Below, one piece after another: positions 10,240 to 22,794 of a stretch of 64,000 nucleotides of DNA. Both the position numbers and the translations under genes were made by a program. Under the pieces are notes generated by a model. The model was not told where the DNA came from. It did not search any database and was given only the letters and a program-made list of their open reading frames with translations. The stretch comes from Phascolarctos cinereus (Eukaryota > Chordata > Mammalia > Diprotodontia > Phascolarctidae): the NCBI RefSeq assembly GCF_002099425.1, contig NW_018344252.1:496001-560000 (forward strand), given 5' to 3'. Numbering within the stretch: position 1 is the first letter of the stretch; each line of letters starts with the position of its first letter.

Positions 10240-10395
10240 CAAACCAGGACAGGTTTACAAAGCGCTGTCTTCACCCGCGCCCTCCGAGGGAGAGGGTGTG
10301 AGTGATTTTAGCCCCATTTTACAGAGGAGGAAACTGAGGCTGTGAGATGGGAAGTGGCTCACCCGTGGTCACTTAGCTGGGAAGGGTGGGAGTTG
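10240..10395 (-). repeat. MIR, antisense, in PPP1R3B 3'UTR
   Basis: 'ccccattttacagaggagga', 'aactgaggctgtgag' and 'gtggtcacttagctggga' form an antisense MIR core embedded in the transcript. Confidence 0.75.
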
Positions 10396-11129
10396 GGTTT
10401 CTTGACTCTCTCTCTGTCTGTCTAGCCCTTGTCTGCCACATTCCGCTGCAGCTAGCAGCAGGTTTCAGGGGGCATTGTGGCCTTCTCCATGCATTTCTTA
10501 AAGCACTAGGAAATACGGCTTCCACATGGGGGTGGGGGATCATTCCAGTCCTGCCTTCAGTGCTTGCTGCCCGCTCTGGGTTCTCTCCTGATTCATGCTG
10601 CTATTCCTCACCTGACGGACACAGAACACTCACTTGGGCTGTCAGTGCTGTCGTTGGTTGCATGCTGATGGGGGCTCGAGGGAGTTTATTTCCCAACACT
10701 GTTCCTCTTCCCTTCAGGAAAAACAGACAAAGTAGAGAAGTTTGAGACTAGCTCTTCTGCCCTCCCTCCCCTCTTCCTGGCCCGCCATGGTCTGGGTGGC
10801 AGCGAGGCCCCGCCTTCCAAAGCCAGCGTCTTGGTCCCAAAGCAGTGTCTGTGGCTTTAAGTGGCTCCGTTTACCTGGTGAGCCATGGGACGAAGCATTG
10901 GTCCCTGTGATTGGGCTCATCTGTGGCCCAGTGCTGCCTGTTATCTCAGCCTCTGTTGGCCAAGGTCAGTGATCTCTGAGGATTACACGCAGGAGAATGA
11001 AGGGGGCAGCCGTGTCTTCCCGTCCTGCTGAAATGGCCCCGGGGATGGTTTGAGGAATCCCTTCCAGGTCAACCTCAGTGCTGTAGATGGGTTACTCCAG
11101 GTCATCTGTAACTTCCTCCTTAAAAAGAA

Positions 11130-11365
11130 GGAGCCAGTTATGGAGTTGGGCATTTAGAGCTGGGGCCCTGGGTTCAAATCCTGCCTCAGCCACTCGGGTG
11201 GCCTGGCATGAGTCCATTCATAGGACTTAGAGCCAGAGACATTTTTGGAGGCCCCATCCATCGCATGCCTGATGTCTCATTGCTGGGAGGAGGCCAGGCT
11301 AGAGTTCAGGCCCACATTCTTCCCAAGGTCTCTGGGCCTCAGTTTCCTGATCTGTAACATGGATG
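11130..11365 (+). repeat. MIR-type SINE, sense, interrupted
   Basis: The head 'ctgggttcaaatcctgcctc' (about 11168-11187) and the tail 'ctcagtttcctgatctgtaa' (about 11338-11357) belong to a sense SINE. About 120 bases of other sequence separate them. Confidence 0.55.
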
Positions 11366-11694
11366 GGGCTGCTCGTTTGTAACCCTCCCGGGTTCCTGGC
11401 ACCTTGAACCTGCTCCTTTCCTTTGGGAGTGTGGCCTGGTCTGGACCAGAGCTAGAACTGGGAGGGGTGACTCATACCCAGCCCCAGGAGGGGGACCACA
11501 GCTGCTGACCCAGCTAACTCAGCGAGGAGCAGCTGAAGGTGCTCAGGGCCAAGGGAGACGAGTGAGCGGTGGCTGCCCTGCCCTCTGCCTCCGTGAGCTA
11601 TGCAAGACTAGCCCTGTGCTGTAACCAGCACCGGAGGGGGAACTCCCAGGGGAGGAAAATCCCTTTGCCAGTGCAACCAGCCCCTTCCTATAGT

Positions 11695-11790
11695 GTCCTG
11701 TCTTACTGCCCAAGGAACGGAGAGGTTCAGTCCCTTGCCCCAGTCGATGAGACAGGAATAGAACCCAGGTCTTCTTGGCTTTGTCCCCAC
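11695..11790 (-). repeat. MIR fragment, antisense
   Basis: 'ggagaggttcagtcccttgc' and 'atagaacccaggtcttc' keep the antisense MIR order. Confidence 0.55.
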
Positions 11791-12614
11791 TGCCCAGCTC
11801 CCCCGAGGAGGGTGGATCAAGTCCTATAACTGAAGAGGGGTCGTCTTCACGTCCGTGATGGGGAGCTCACTCCTCAAGGCAGTCAGCCCATTTCCCTGTC
11901 CAGTTACTTAGGAAATGAGGTCGACTGTCATTCACAAGCCTCGTCCCCATTCCCCTTCCTTGATGCCCTTTCCAGGGCAGACGTGCCAGACCCAGTGCAG
12001 TAAGCCAGCCTGGTGACTCACTAGCTTTGGGCAGTCCCCGGGCAGAGGAAGCCCAGGTAAGATTTTAAGGTAGATTTATAGTGGGGGGGGAGGTAGAGAA
12101 GGAGATGGACACTCTCCTCTCTAGAAATCAAACCAATTCCTGAAGGAACACAGAAAGACCTTCTTTGGCGCCCCAGATTCAGTGTCCAAGGTTGTCTCTG
12201 TGGGGAAGGACAGCCCCAGGACAAGGGGGTCTGGAGCTGGGCCATCCCACGGGGACAGTGGCCACCCAGCCGGAGCCATCAGGGAAGTGAGCATACCCCA
12301 ACGCGCGCTGGTGGGGCTGAGGCGATGGCCCACCCGTGGGAGGTGTAGGGCGACATGGAGGGCTATCTCCCAGACATGCGGTGGGACAGGGTACTTGTTA
12401 GCCCGTGTGAATGGACAGCCCAGGATTCTCCTCCGTGGTGTGCCTAACGTGCCTTGTTAAAGACGTTTCTGTGTGTTTTTCAGAAAAAAAGATATTTTTA
12501 TATGCACATGTTCCAGGGAAATGCACTTTACAATCAGGGATGGCTCGACAGGTGGGCACCAAACTGTCTGTCAAAGAGACTGGGTTTTGTTTTTAATCTG
12601 AAAAGTGAAAAGGC

Positions 12615-12620
12615 AATAAA
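12615..12620 (+). terminator. PPP1R3B: PPP1R3B polyadenylation signal AATAAA
   Basis: Canonical AATAAA followed by a likely cleavage point near 12636 and a G/T-rich stretch ('tgtggcttctgtgcctctgc'). This fits the end of the PPP1R3B transcript. Confidence 0.7.
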
Positions 12621-12637
12621 GCTTCTAAAGGAAACAT

Positions 12638-13359
12638 GATTGTGGCTTCTGTGCCTCTGCTGGGCAGGAATGGGGAGAGGAGACCTTCTGGGCTCATCTG
12701 GCCCGCCCATGGAGGAGGGAGAGGAGGAGGGCAAGTGGAGGGGAAGAGCTGGCCCCAGGATTGCCAGGGAGGGGACAGGGGTGTGAGTCACAGCTGTGAG
12801 CCAGCCTGGGGGCAGTCTGATGCCCTAAGAGGTTAATGGACTCCCCCAAGGTCACACGGCCTCTTGTGCTGGTCTCCTGACTGCAGCCCCAGCCCCCGAC
12901 TCTTGGCCTCGTGGGAGTCTCTGTCTGATTCTGCTTCCCATGGGCACAGCAGAGGGCGGACAGGATTTCCTAAAGTGTCTCCCTTCACCTCTTGGGGTAT
13001 TGCTGGTCATTCTCTTCTGGTCCTCCCTCTCACTGAGCCAGGACAGATGCAGGGATGGCCTTGTGTGCAGTACTGAGCTGGCTAGCCCGGCCAGGAGGCA
13101 TCTCTGCCTCGTCCCTCTCCACGAGGATCCTGGGCTCCTGCCAGGCCCGGACAGGCGGGGCACTATGTGGAGGTCAGAGGGTCTCCATGCCCATGTGGCC
13201 ATCTAAGCTCTTACATGTTTGGATCACGCAGTAGCCTACGTGTTCTGAGTGCCTCCCACATATCGGGCCCTGGGCCCCCTTCCCCCTGCCCGCCTGTCTC
13301 TGAAGCCTGCGTGACCCAGGCCAGGCTGATATCAGAGGAGGTTATGGGTGTCCTGCCAC
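12638..13359. other. Intergenic, no gene seen
   Basis: GC-moderate sequence just past PPP1R3B. An antisense MIR scrap is visible at about 12825-12890 ('ccaaggtcacacggcctctt'). No supported gene. Confidence 0.5.
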
Positions 13360-13585
13360 CAGGCAAACAAGCATGTATAAAGCACCTAGTATGTGCTAAG
13401 CGCTTTACGAGTATTGTCTCACTTGACCCTCTCGAAAGCCCCAGGGGAGGTGCTATTATGGTCCTCCTCTTAGGCAGACAGAGGTTAAGTGACTCGCCCA
13501 GAGTGGTACATTATTAAGTGTCTTGAGGCCAGATTTGAACTCAGATCTTCTTGCCGGCAGGCCCAGCACCCCCTGGCTCTGGGCC
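13360..13585 (-). repeat. MIR, near full length, antisense
   Basis: In order: 'aaagcacctagtatgtgcta', 'agcgctttacgagtattgtc', 'gttaagtgactcgcccag' and 'gatttgaactcagatcttct'. This matches the whole antisense MIR layout including the 3' part. Confidence 0.85.
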
Positions 13586-13754
13586 AATCTTAAAAGACCA
13601 GTGGGCTCTTCAGAGAGAAGGAGCGACACTACCAGAAACCTGTGGGCTACTCTTAAGTTTGGGGCTGGAGACAGGACAACCCCTCAAAGCTCTGCCACTC
13701 TTGGGCCATGATGTTTATGAAATGATTTTGGGGTGTTTCTCTAACATATGACAG

Positions 13755-13905
13755 TGAGCTAGACTTAGCAGCAGGAGGAGCCAGGTTCAGATCCTGCCCC
13801 AGCTGCTGGCAGCTGGACAGGTCACTTACATGCTCTGGTCCTCAGTTTCCTTACCTTTAAAGAGGAGGCTGAACTCTCAGGCCCTTCCAGCCTCGGTCTA
13901 GGACC
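13755..13905 (+). repeat. MIR-type SINE, sense
   Basis: 'ccaggttcagatcctgcccc', 'ggacaggtcacttacatgct' and 'cctcagtttccttaccttta' in sense order. Confidence 0.7.
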
Positions 13906-13965
13906 GTATGTGTGTGTGGAGGGGGGGAGGGGTTTCCTTCATTTCTTTTCTAGCACCTCCTGCAA

Positions 13966-14006
13966 TGAAGAAGAGGAGAAAGAAGAGGAAGAAGAGGAGG
14001 AGGAGG
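13966..14006. repeat. Short purine (GAA/GAG) tract
   Basis: About 40 bases of 'gaagaggagaaagaagagga' type sequence. Confidence 0.7.
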
Positions 14007-14149
14007 GGAGCTGCTCACTTAACCCCTCTGATGCCAGGGCTTTCAAATGCTTGCCAAGTCGAGCTGTCCCACCATGGACTAAAACACCTTCAAAGTGTAG
14101 GAACTTACCACATCACAGGGAAAATACGCTCAGAGACTGGTTATTGCCA

Positions 14150-14398
14150 TAATAATTCTGTAGAGCTTTGAGGATGACAAAGCACTTTGCATGTGTTACC
14201 TCATCTGGTCCTCACAACAGCCTTGGCGGGGGAGGGTTTGCTGTTATCACAATTTTGCAAGTGGAGAAACTGAGGCAGATAAAGTGAAATGACTTGCCCA
14301 GGGTCCCACAGCTCGGAAGTATCCGAAGCTGGGTTTGAACTCAGGTCTTTCTGATTCCAAGTCTCCCCTATCCACTGAGCCACCTAGCTACCTCTCTA
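14150..14398 (-). repeat. MIR/tRNA SINE, full length, antisense
   Basis: Runs from 'agcactttgcatgtgttacc' through 'ggagaaactgaggcagataa', 'gacttgcccagggtcccaca' and 'tgggtttgaactcaggtctt' to 'ccactgagccacctagctac'. The tRNA-like head (A and B boxes, reversed) is at the right end. Confidence 0.85.
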
Positions 14399-16099
14399 AG
14401 TGTCCTGAGGATGCACATTATAAAATAGCTCTTTCAGGCATGTGATGTGCCTGACATGGTGAAGCAACTCTAAACCTCATTTATACCCTATGATTTGGGA
14501 GCTCATTCTCATCCTCTCTAGCCCTGAAGAGATTAATAAGTTTGATTCTTTGTTCTTTTATGTGGACCTACTGTGTGCCAGGTTCTATTAGCACAGAAAG
14601 TGGCACATGGTAGGTGCCTAAATGATTGTAGGATGATCCATTGGCAAAGGTAGCCTCTCACAGGGCCCTTCTCCATTCAGCATCCCAAATTCATCCATGC
14701 CCACGAGCTGTTGAGTGACATTTGCCTCCAAGCGAGTAAGGATGGGAAGGAGAAAAACGAGGTGAAAGGGAGCTGATGTTTAAGCAGCCATCGAGGACAC
14801 AACCCTTGCGGAATCCTGGACCCCGCCAGTCAGAGTTCAGTACTGAAGAGCCAATGTGGCCGCCATCTTCCCAGACACCTTACAGATTGCAGCCATACCT
14901 GTGCTGACTCAGACACAGCATGGTCACGCCCTCATTAGAAGGCAAGAAGTGAGAAGGGCTAGTGATTTTCACCCAAGTCAGGGCTATACAAAGTCCTCAT
15001 CTTTGCCAGCTCTTAAAATGTCTGGTTAGGCCCAAAGCCCAAGATTTAGCAGAAAAGTTTAAGGAAGTTTTGGGTCTCGTTAAGACAAGAAAGAAGAGAA
15101 TGGGAAGGTTTCTATGGTGTGAGCTTTGTGTGGAGAAATGCTGGTTCCCTCCTCAGAAAGTCAGTGAGTTCTGCTTTCAATTACTGCCTTCTGGTCTCTG
15201 AATGTAGCCAGTATGGAATGCAAAAACTGGTAAATGAATGGAAGGGTTTCTCTGTGGAAGACAATTCAGAAATGCATTCAGCTGGATTAGGACCACTTGA
15301 CTGGCAACATCGGATTCCTTTATGTTAATATTATGCTTATGATTTCCTGCATTGTAATTTTAGGAAACCATCATATAAAAATGTTTATTTTGAGGTAGAA
15401 TACCCAGAGTGTAATGCATTTGGATTACATCTAGCGCTTCGTAACCATGCTTGGCACACAGCTTCCTCTTAACAGATGCTCATCGATTGATTGGTTTTCT
15501 GGAGCTTGGCTCCTCTTTTAATCTGAATGAGGTAACTTTATAATTCTGAGCCTCTACTCATTGGGGACTTGCCTTGAAGGCACAATGCCCTTCTGGATAA
15601 AGGCTGTCTTTCATGTACATTGGGCCATGCTGTGGTCGGTCAAAAATTCCTCATTGGCTTGGGAAGTCTCATTGTCTGGGAGAGTGTTGCCAGATCATCT
15701 GAATTTTCAACCTTGGTAAGATCAACTTTGTGGGGAAAAAGAAAAAGAAAAAAAAAACAAAGGAGTTACTTGGCAGGGGTATGCAAAGGAAACTCTTTTG
15801 TGATTTCTACCCTGAGCCTAGAAATAATTGCCTCACAGAGGTACTAAGCCCTGACCCAGCATAACTATTCATAGCCAGAGGGAGATGATTTAAGTTTGCT
15901 TATGGTATAGAAGTGATTTATATAGTACATTATCTGAATACTGATTATGAAAATTGTGGCATTGTATCCAGAATACTATTTATTGAAGTTACATCTTTGA
16001 GCCAACAGACTCCAGTTTAAAGGATTTTTCTTTTTTTTTCCTTTAGGGGTTAATATGCATTACCTTAAGACAGCCAGGTTAATAGTAGCCAGGTTTTGA

Positions 16100-16100
<1 letters not shown>
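14399..16100. other. Intergenic, AT-richer, no gene seen
   Basis: Base composition shifts to AT-rich. A possible old repeat 3' end lies near 15450-15500 ('ttggcacacagc', 'atcgattgattgg'). Short open frames show no domain-like pattern. Confidence 0.45.

Positions 16101-16137
<37 letters not shown>
16101..16137. repeat. (TG)n microsatellite
   Basis: Uninterrupted TG run of about 17-18 units, followed by TA-rich sequence. Confidence 0.9.
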
Positions 16138-16141
<4 letters not shown>

Positions 16142-16483
16142 ATATGTAATTTAAACAACACAATTATTCGTGTTATGTACACAACTCCAGAATGTGAATA
16201 TTTTATTCTTCTTAATTGATTTTTATATCAGGATGTATTTAAACTAAAAAGAAAAGTAAAATGATGAATAAATGAAACTCCTTGTATGTGCTTAATAAGG
16301 ACTGAAGATAAATGTTCTTAGTTATTGTTTATGCAACATGGAAAACAAGTCTATCCTGAGCCAAAGGAACTCTAATTTGATTTGCTCTGAATCAAGTATA
16401 ACTGTTTGGTTATTGTTAAGCAAGTCCTCCACCATTCAAAGGAAATGCCAAGAGTTACCAACATAGAGCATCTTCTGGGAAAA

Positions 16484-16613
16484 TTTTTTTTTTGCAAGGC
16501 AATTGTGGTTAAGTGACTTGCCCAGGGTCACACAGCTAATAAGCTTCAGGTGTCTGAGGTCAGATTTGAACTCAGGTCTTCCTGACTCTATCCACTGCGC
16601 CACCTAGCTGCCA
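16484..16613 (-). repeat. tRNA-derived SINE, antisense
   Basis: A T-run (reversed oligo-A tail) at the left, then 'gttaagtgacttgcccaggg', 'gatttgaactcaggtcttcc', and the reversed head 'ccactgcgccacctagctgc'. Confidence 0.9.
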
Positions 16614-16776
16614 CCCAAAAGGAAAGATCGCCTGGTATGATGTGATGAAGCCATACTGTCTCTTGGTACTCACTTCTTTCTAGATGTTGACTAACCATTA
16701 TTTTAATGATCCATTCTAGAGGAATTGGAGTCAAATTCACTGACTTACGATTTGCAGGCTCTTTTTGCTCTCCCCC

Positions 16777-16917
16777 TTTTTTTGGGGGGGCAATTGGAGT
16801 TAAGTGACTTGCCCAGGGTCACACAGCTAGTAAGTGTCAAGTGTCTAAGGCAGGATTGAACTCAGGTCCCCCTGATTCCAGGACCCATTCTCTATCCACT
16901 GTGCCACCTAGTTGCCC
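16777..16917 (-). repeat. tRNA-derived SINE, antisense
   Basis: T-run, 'gcaattggagttaagtgact', core, and 'ccactgtgccacctagttgc' at the right end. It is close to its neighbour at 16484 but a separate insertion. Confidence 0.9.
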
Positions 16918-18319
16918 TTTTCCCCCCCAGAAAGAAACTGATTTTCCAGAAGAGACTGGTTTCTGATTGTGAAAGTTGAGAAGATAGCCTCTTGACTCAG
17001 TTTCCCCACTGCGCTATTTCTTTTCCTAACAGGAAGGCTTGAATCTAAACCTTGTACACACTGTGAATAATATGGAACTCTGTTGCATGATTGTCTGTTC
17101 TAAAAGGTAGCTATTACTTTTACCCGAAATCAGACAGAACTAAGAGAGTTTTCTCCTGTTATACCTCTAGGTACAATAACAGTCTGTGACTCTAGGTTTA
17201 GATCTGAGGGAATACTCTTGATATGGTCACAGTCACGTTTCTCCTCCTCCTTTCATGGCAAGTTTCTCTGACCATGGCAGGAGAACTGCAAATGTTCTAT
17301 AGATGAATCCGATTGATATAGTCATTGAGCAGCTCTGAGCTACTATCATGAGATGCAAGTCAAGTTACTTTGATTTTTCTCTTCTAAATGTCTGGCCATT
17401 ACTTGTGTTGACTTCCTGGCCTAGGCACCTAGGGAAAATGTGTTCTCAGAGTTGCCATCCCATTGCTCATTGATTTAATAGCTATGTACTTATGTATGAA
17501 GCCAATATCACATCTTTTCTGAACGCTGTGAGGACAACATATATCCTCAAAGGGGGGACATGATAAAGATGTGATGCAGAGATGGAAAATCTTTCTTTTT
17601 AGTAGATTAGTAAACTTCACTCTGGGAAGAGCAAGAAGCGAGACTGTTTATATAGTTGCTTGTCTTCCATAAGGTAAAAGAATCTACTTAAAGGACTTGT
17701 GACAACTGTAATTATATTAGTAGCCTTAAAACTTCGGCTGCTGTTCCAATGCAAATGATACTAAAAGGCGAAGTAGTGTGATGGTCCCAAAGGCCATACT
17801 TTCAATTTGATCCTGGAGATAATTGAGAACATGATCCAGAGGGAAAGCAAAGACCGGTCTCCTTCAGGTCCATTTGAATATCCACAGGATGGGTTTGAGT
17901 ATACAAAACACCATTAAATTTTCATTTTCTTTGGCCAAAAAAAAAAAGTGAGTTGTAGTCACACAAATGACTCAAAACATGGGCTTTGGATAGAGGTTAG
18001 TCGCCTAGAACACCTGTGGTTGGGTGGAGGCTCTCATAGACACAATCGCTTCCATTAGTTGTGAAGAGACTTTTCAATCATGGGCTTTTTCTGTTTGGGG
18101 TTTCTGATAATATCAAGAGAGAGAAGGACTTATTCCTCAAACTCAAGTCTTTTTAAGAGTCTGTTTCCAGCATGTGCATAGCATTAGCCACCTCATGTGC
18201 AGGGTTCAGGTACAGACAGAACAAAAAGCATGTGAAAAGTGGTTCAGGAAGAGTCAGGCTTGTCTGAAAAACGACTGAACTAGCAGCAGTAACCTACACA
18301 GGTCTCATAATCTAATTTA
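16918..18319. other. Intergenic, AT-rich, no gene seen
   Basis: No coding frame or repeat that I can name. Some decayed interspersed element is likely, but I cannot support a family. Confidence 0.4.
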
Positions 18320-18450
18320 ATTTGATCTTTAAAATGATATTATGAGAAAAGCTATTAATATCCCCATTTTCTAGAGAGAAAACTGAGGCTGAGCCAGATT
18401 ATGAAACCCATGTGGCCTTAGGTAGGTGACAGTGGGTCACAGGTAGCTTG
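18320..18450 (-). repeat. MIR fragment, antisense
   Basis: 'gctattaatatccccatttt' then 'gagaaaactgaggctgagcc'. Shares off-consensus words with the copy at about 20025. Confidence 0.6.
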
Positions 18451-18954
18451 ATTGGATGGTCCTCACCTTAACTCCCTAAGATCGTCACTAGCTTTCACGA
18501 CACGAATACCCACCGGAAGGCCGATGGGATGAAGTCTTGTGAGGCCCCACTCAATCATACCAAGACTCATCACTGGCAAGGTGAAGCCACATTACCTAGG
18601 ACACCTGCAGGAGTGCTTGGAACCTGGGAAGTAGATCGACAGGAGCAGTTATCTCTGCGAAATCAGCAGAAATGAGGTGGCCCATTCTGGGTCCGGTTAC
18701 CTGATACTTAGTTGACAACGCCAAGATGCTTATTCGGGGCTACGTGCCTCCGAGTTTGAGTGGACCATGCCAGGCAATTTGTCGGGGACAGACTCCTTAA
18801 ATGCAGAATTTCCAAAGGAAATGTTTTCCAGGGTTGCGTTGGGCTCCAGAGGCATACAATCCATTCCCTCTTGAGCAGAGATTACCTTTGATAATGAAGT
18901 GTCTCTGCTGTGCAGGCAAGTAAGCCTGTGTAATAAATCCTTATCCACTGAGTC

Positions 18955-19290
18955 AGGGGGATAGTGCCAAAGTCCAGGTGAGAGATGGTGGAGCAGAGAG
19001 GAGGAAAGATAGAGGAGAGGAGACTTGGTAACTGAATGGACTGGGGTGGGAGGTGAGTGGCAGTCCAGAGATGATTATTCAGTGGTTTTGACCCTGGGTG
19101 ACTGGTGCGGTGGGGTTGTCCTCAGCAAAAATAGGGAAGTTAGGAGACAGGGCTGGGTTTCAGGGGAAAGCTAAGGTCATGGGCTCTGTTTTGGACATGC
19201 TGAGTTGAAAAGAACTCCAAACCACTCAACAGAGACGGGCAGCAGGCTGTCTGAAGTACAGGACTCTCAGAGCTCAGGGGAACATGGAGA
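18955..19290 (+). repeat. Unnamed interspersed repeat, 3' portion
   Basis: Phrases such as 'gacccagggtgactgg'-like text, 'aatagggaagttaggagac' and 'gttttggacatgctgagttg' match a longer repeat seen in many mammalian genomes. I cannot name the family. Pieces of what looks like the same unit occur at about 23980, 44390, 46385 and 53110. Confidence 0.45.
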
Positions 19291-19647
19291 CGTAGAATGA
19301 TCTGCCCAGGGGAGAGGGGAATCCCTGGGGGCTGATGATGTCACCGTGGGACGACTTCTGATTGGCTGTCCTTGCTGGCATCTCAGGGACACCTAGGCAC
19401 AAGCCTACTGTAAGTGATGCATAGTGATTTCTCCAGGAAAAACTCCACGTGGAGGTGGTGAGGAGAAAATGACCCTAGTGCATGAGGCTCCAAAACTGAA
19501 CCTGGTTCAGGTGAACCCAGAGTCTTTGGGAGAAGCCAAGCTGGGCCACAGGTTACAGAAGTAAAGCCTGTCTGAGGACCTGTCTGGTATGTGATAAGAT
19601 GACAATACCATGATAACGCCCGTCTACATACCACTTTAAGGTTTAAA

Positions 19648-19900
19648 GGGCATCTAGGTGGTGCCACAGTGCACAGAGCGCTGGGCCTGGAGTGAGGAAG
19701 AGTTCAAATCCCGCCTCAGACACGTCCCAGCTGTGTGGCCCTGGCCACGTCACTTCACCCTGTCTGCCTCCTCTTCCTCATCAGTAAAATGAACTAGAGA
19801 AGGAAATGGCAGACCACTCCAGGACCTCTGCCAAGAAAACCTCAAATGGGGTCGTGAAGAGTCAGACACAGCTGAAAGCAACTGGAAAAAAAACAACAAC
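19648..19900 (+). repeat. RTE-tailed SINE, sense
   Basis: Head 'gggcatctaggtggtgccac', body 'gttcaaatcccgcctcagac', then the RTE/BovB-like tail 'ctagagaaggaaatggcaga', 'ccaagaaaacctcaaatggg' and 'gtcgtgaagagtcagacaca'. Confidence 0.9.
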
Positions 19901-20024
19901 CTGAGGTTTAAGTCAGGCTTCGTACTTAAGCCTGTTCTCTGGTTTTTGTCCGGTTAAATACAGCTATCACACCATCAGTCAGTCGATCAACAAACACTTC
20001 TTTGCTTGTTTAAATTTAATTTGA

Positions 20025-20140
20025 TCCTCAAACATTGTGAGATAAGCTATTAATAGCTCCATTTTATGGAGAGAAAAACGGAGGCTGAGCCAGCTTGTGA
20101 GCCTCATGTGGCCTTGGGCAAGTCACCGGGCCTCCAGCAA
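20025..20140 (-). repeat. MIR fragment, antisense
   Basis: 'gataagctattaatagctcc', 'gagaaaaacggaggctgagc' and 'ttgggcaagtcac'. Related to the 18320 copy. Confidence 0.6.
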
Positions 20141-21639
20141 CCCACTGAATTCATGTTGTCTTCCCAGACTCAATCACAAATTCCCTTAAAAGGGGTGGGG
20201 AGAAGCCCGCTGGGTCAAGGGCAAAGCCTGAGGACGCACCCACAGACCATGGGTGGAGACAGGCGCGCCCACAGAGGCAGAGACAGGGCGGGAGAAAGGC
20301 CAGCAATGTTTACTCTGCCTTTTAAAGAGAGCCAAGCAGCGACTTAGTCCCTGGGCCCGGGCCGCCTGGGCTGGCCATCGTTCAAGGACTCCGGGTGGGC
20401 GGAGCCACGTCCGGGGTGCTGCTCGAGGGGTGGCAGGAGGAAGAAAGGCCCCAGGCGTGTTCCCAGGCACACAGCCTGGGCCTGCCGCCAGCTGACCGGT
20501 CCTTGCTGGGACCCCCAGGACACCATCTTAGCCCGCTCCCTGGGCATGTCCTTCCACAGAGTTCAGGAAGGTCCACCCAAAATCAGGCAGCCTTCCAGGA
20601 GTCTGGAAGTGACCCCTGAGGGTCACTGCCACCCTGGCACTGTCCCCACCGTTCTCCCTGTTCTCCTTACCTTTGACAATGCTTTCAACACTGCACACCT
20701 GAGGACGAGCTCAGAGGGGCCCAAACCCAGAGATGCGGGGCCAGAGCTAAGCCTGGAGAGAGGCCTGCCAGCTCTGCATCCCTGTGGGCAGGTGCTACAC
20801 GGGGACAAGGACGGCTCCTTCCCCCACAGGGAGAGGTGGGGGACTCAGGGAGGGAAGCAGTTAGTCTCACTTGCCCATAGAGAAAGGGTCTGTACAGACT
20901 GAAGGGAGGAAGGGCTGGCCCAGGGGGGATCCCCAAGAACCGAGGAGCACCCGCTTCCCCGGTCCCATGGATGACATGGCTAAGGTCACTCCCTTGGGTG
21001 GTCTGGCTCGGTGATGGCGCTTTCAACCCTCCCAGGCTCACCAAGTCACCACCTGATCCAGTCGCCCAAGACCCAGGGGGCAGAGACAAGGAAGAGGAGA
21101 CAGCCCTTCTGTCTGAGCCTCAGATGCCCACGCCATCCTGGCTCAGCAGCCAGTGATTAAAGAGCTTGGGTCACCGTTCAGGAGGTGGGTAGGAAGCAGA
21201 AGATACTCAGGCCCGTCTAAGCACAGAAGAAAGCTGAAAGCCACCCTGCCCCCACCCCGCAGACTCACCAAGCGTCCTGGAGGAGGTACTGAGCACGTGC
21301 TCAGGACTGGTCCTCATTGGTCAGTCTCCCCTTACCCTTGTCCTGAGATCCCTCCCAATCCTAGCCTGAGCATTCCAGGTCCAAGGCTCCCAGGGCTGGG
21401 ACTTCAGGCGTGACCACCCCCTTCGTCAGTTTCTGTGAGCTGGTAAATGGTCTTCAGGAGTTGCTGCAGCTGGTTTCATCCCTCAGGGCCTTCATCCTCC
21501 CAGGGGGATGGCCTCTTGAATTTAGCCAGCCTGGTCCTCAGAGGGCCAACTCAGAGCCCACCAGCAGGCCTTGCGGGCCGCCTTCCACGCTCAGTGGACC
21601 CAGCCCGAGCTGGCCTCTGGAGGACAAGGGAGGAGCTCC
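20141..21639. other. Intergenic, GC-richer, no gene seen
   Basis: CpGs are somewhat more frequent around 20200-20560, but there is no promoter-like set of boxes and no splice-bounded frame. Open frames overlap on both strands without any domain pattern. Confidence 0.45.
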
Positions 21640-21730
21640 GCTTTATAGATGAGGACACTGAGGTTCAGAGAGGCTGCCTTGCCCAAGGTCACACAGATAG
21701 GAAGTACCGATGCTGGAGGGATTCTTGCTA
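21640..21730 (-). repeat. MIR fragment, antisense
   Basis: 'tatagatgaggacactgagg', 'ttcagagaggctgccttgcc' and 'caaggtcacacagataggaa'. Confidence 0.75.
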
Positions 21731-22599
21731 CCAGGTCATAGCTCCCTGCCGCAAATCCATGATTCCTACAGATTGCAAAATCACTGATTTCCCCCTTGCC
21801 GTCTTTGGACCAGGGACCAAGGACTGATGATCTTTGGAAAAGGTGCACTAATGTTCTGACCTTTCCTTCTGGGCTGAGATGGAGCGCTGACCAATCACTA
21901 GCCCTAGACAGCACCGGACAGAAGTGAGGCATGTCGAAAGAGGCAGGGAACCTCCCCCAGCCCTGGCGAGCTCGGGGCAGGGAGAAGGAGGGAGTGAAGC
22001 AGACAACTGGCCTGAAGGTCAATACCCGCGGACCCATTCCAGAGGATGCCTCCTGGGCTAATCTTTGACATTCCCCAGGGATGAGTTGTCCCTAGAAACT
22101 GGGCCCCCACGGGCTCAGAGCAGACCAGAATGCCCCACTTCACAGCTGACTGGGGCTTTCCTTACGGGAGCCTGGACGTCACCCACGTCTCGGGCCTTTC
22201 TCTGTTAGTGGGGGAGAGAGGAGAGGGCCTCCACAGTTCCTGAGGGGGGTCCTTCCAGCTCTCTGTCTCCTGGGATCGTGTGTCTCGTGACCCCTCACTT
22301 TCAGCCAGAGCACCCGGAAGTCTGGGTTAGAAGAGGAAGAACAATAGAGTGGGCAGTGACTAGCTTCCCCCTACCCCCTGGGAGGAGGCCTGGGGAGCTG
22401 CGGTGCCCCCAAAGGCTTGTCTCCCAGGCAGTGACACAGCCACCTCCATCCCTTCATACAGGACTGCCGGGTTTCTGGATCCTGCTCCAGAAGAAGGGGG
22501 AGCAGGAGAACTTTGAGACCCAGTGTAAAGGGGGGAGGGCAGGTGGTCTGTGGACCAGAGGTTGGCATCCACAAGGGCAGCTGGTACATTCAACTCATC
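21731..22599. other. Intergenic, no gene seen
   Basis: Nothing recognised beyond short open frames. Confidence 0.4.
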
Positions 22600-22780
22600 T
22601 CAATCATTCACAGCATTTAATAGGGGCTTACTCTGTGCCAGGCACGTGTCCCTCACTACAGGGATTATTGAGTGAACCCTCTTCATTTTGTAGAGAAAAC
22701 TGAGGCGTAGAGGAAGGACTTTGCTCAGGATCCCTCAGTTGGCCATTTCTAAGCACAGGGACTTGCCCTCTACCCAACTG
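22600..22780 (-). repeat. MIR, antisense
   Basis: 'cattcacagcatttaatagg', 'tctgtgccaggcacgtgtcc', 'gagaaaactgaggcgtagag' in antisense order. Confidence 0.75.
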
Positions 22781-22794
22781 TCCCCTATCTGCTC

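Larger units (their letters stand above)
9882..12637 (+). other. PPP1R3B: PPP1R3B 3'UTR
   Basis: From the TAG stop to about 17 bases past the AATAAA at 12615. It carries old SINE fragments (about 10240-10395, 11130-11365, 11695-11790). The last 200 bases are A/T-richer and free of repeats, as is common for conserved 3' ends. A long 3'UTR is usual for this gene. No competing canonical AATAAA stands out earlier in the part I read. Confidence 0.7.
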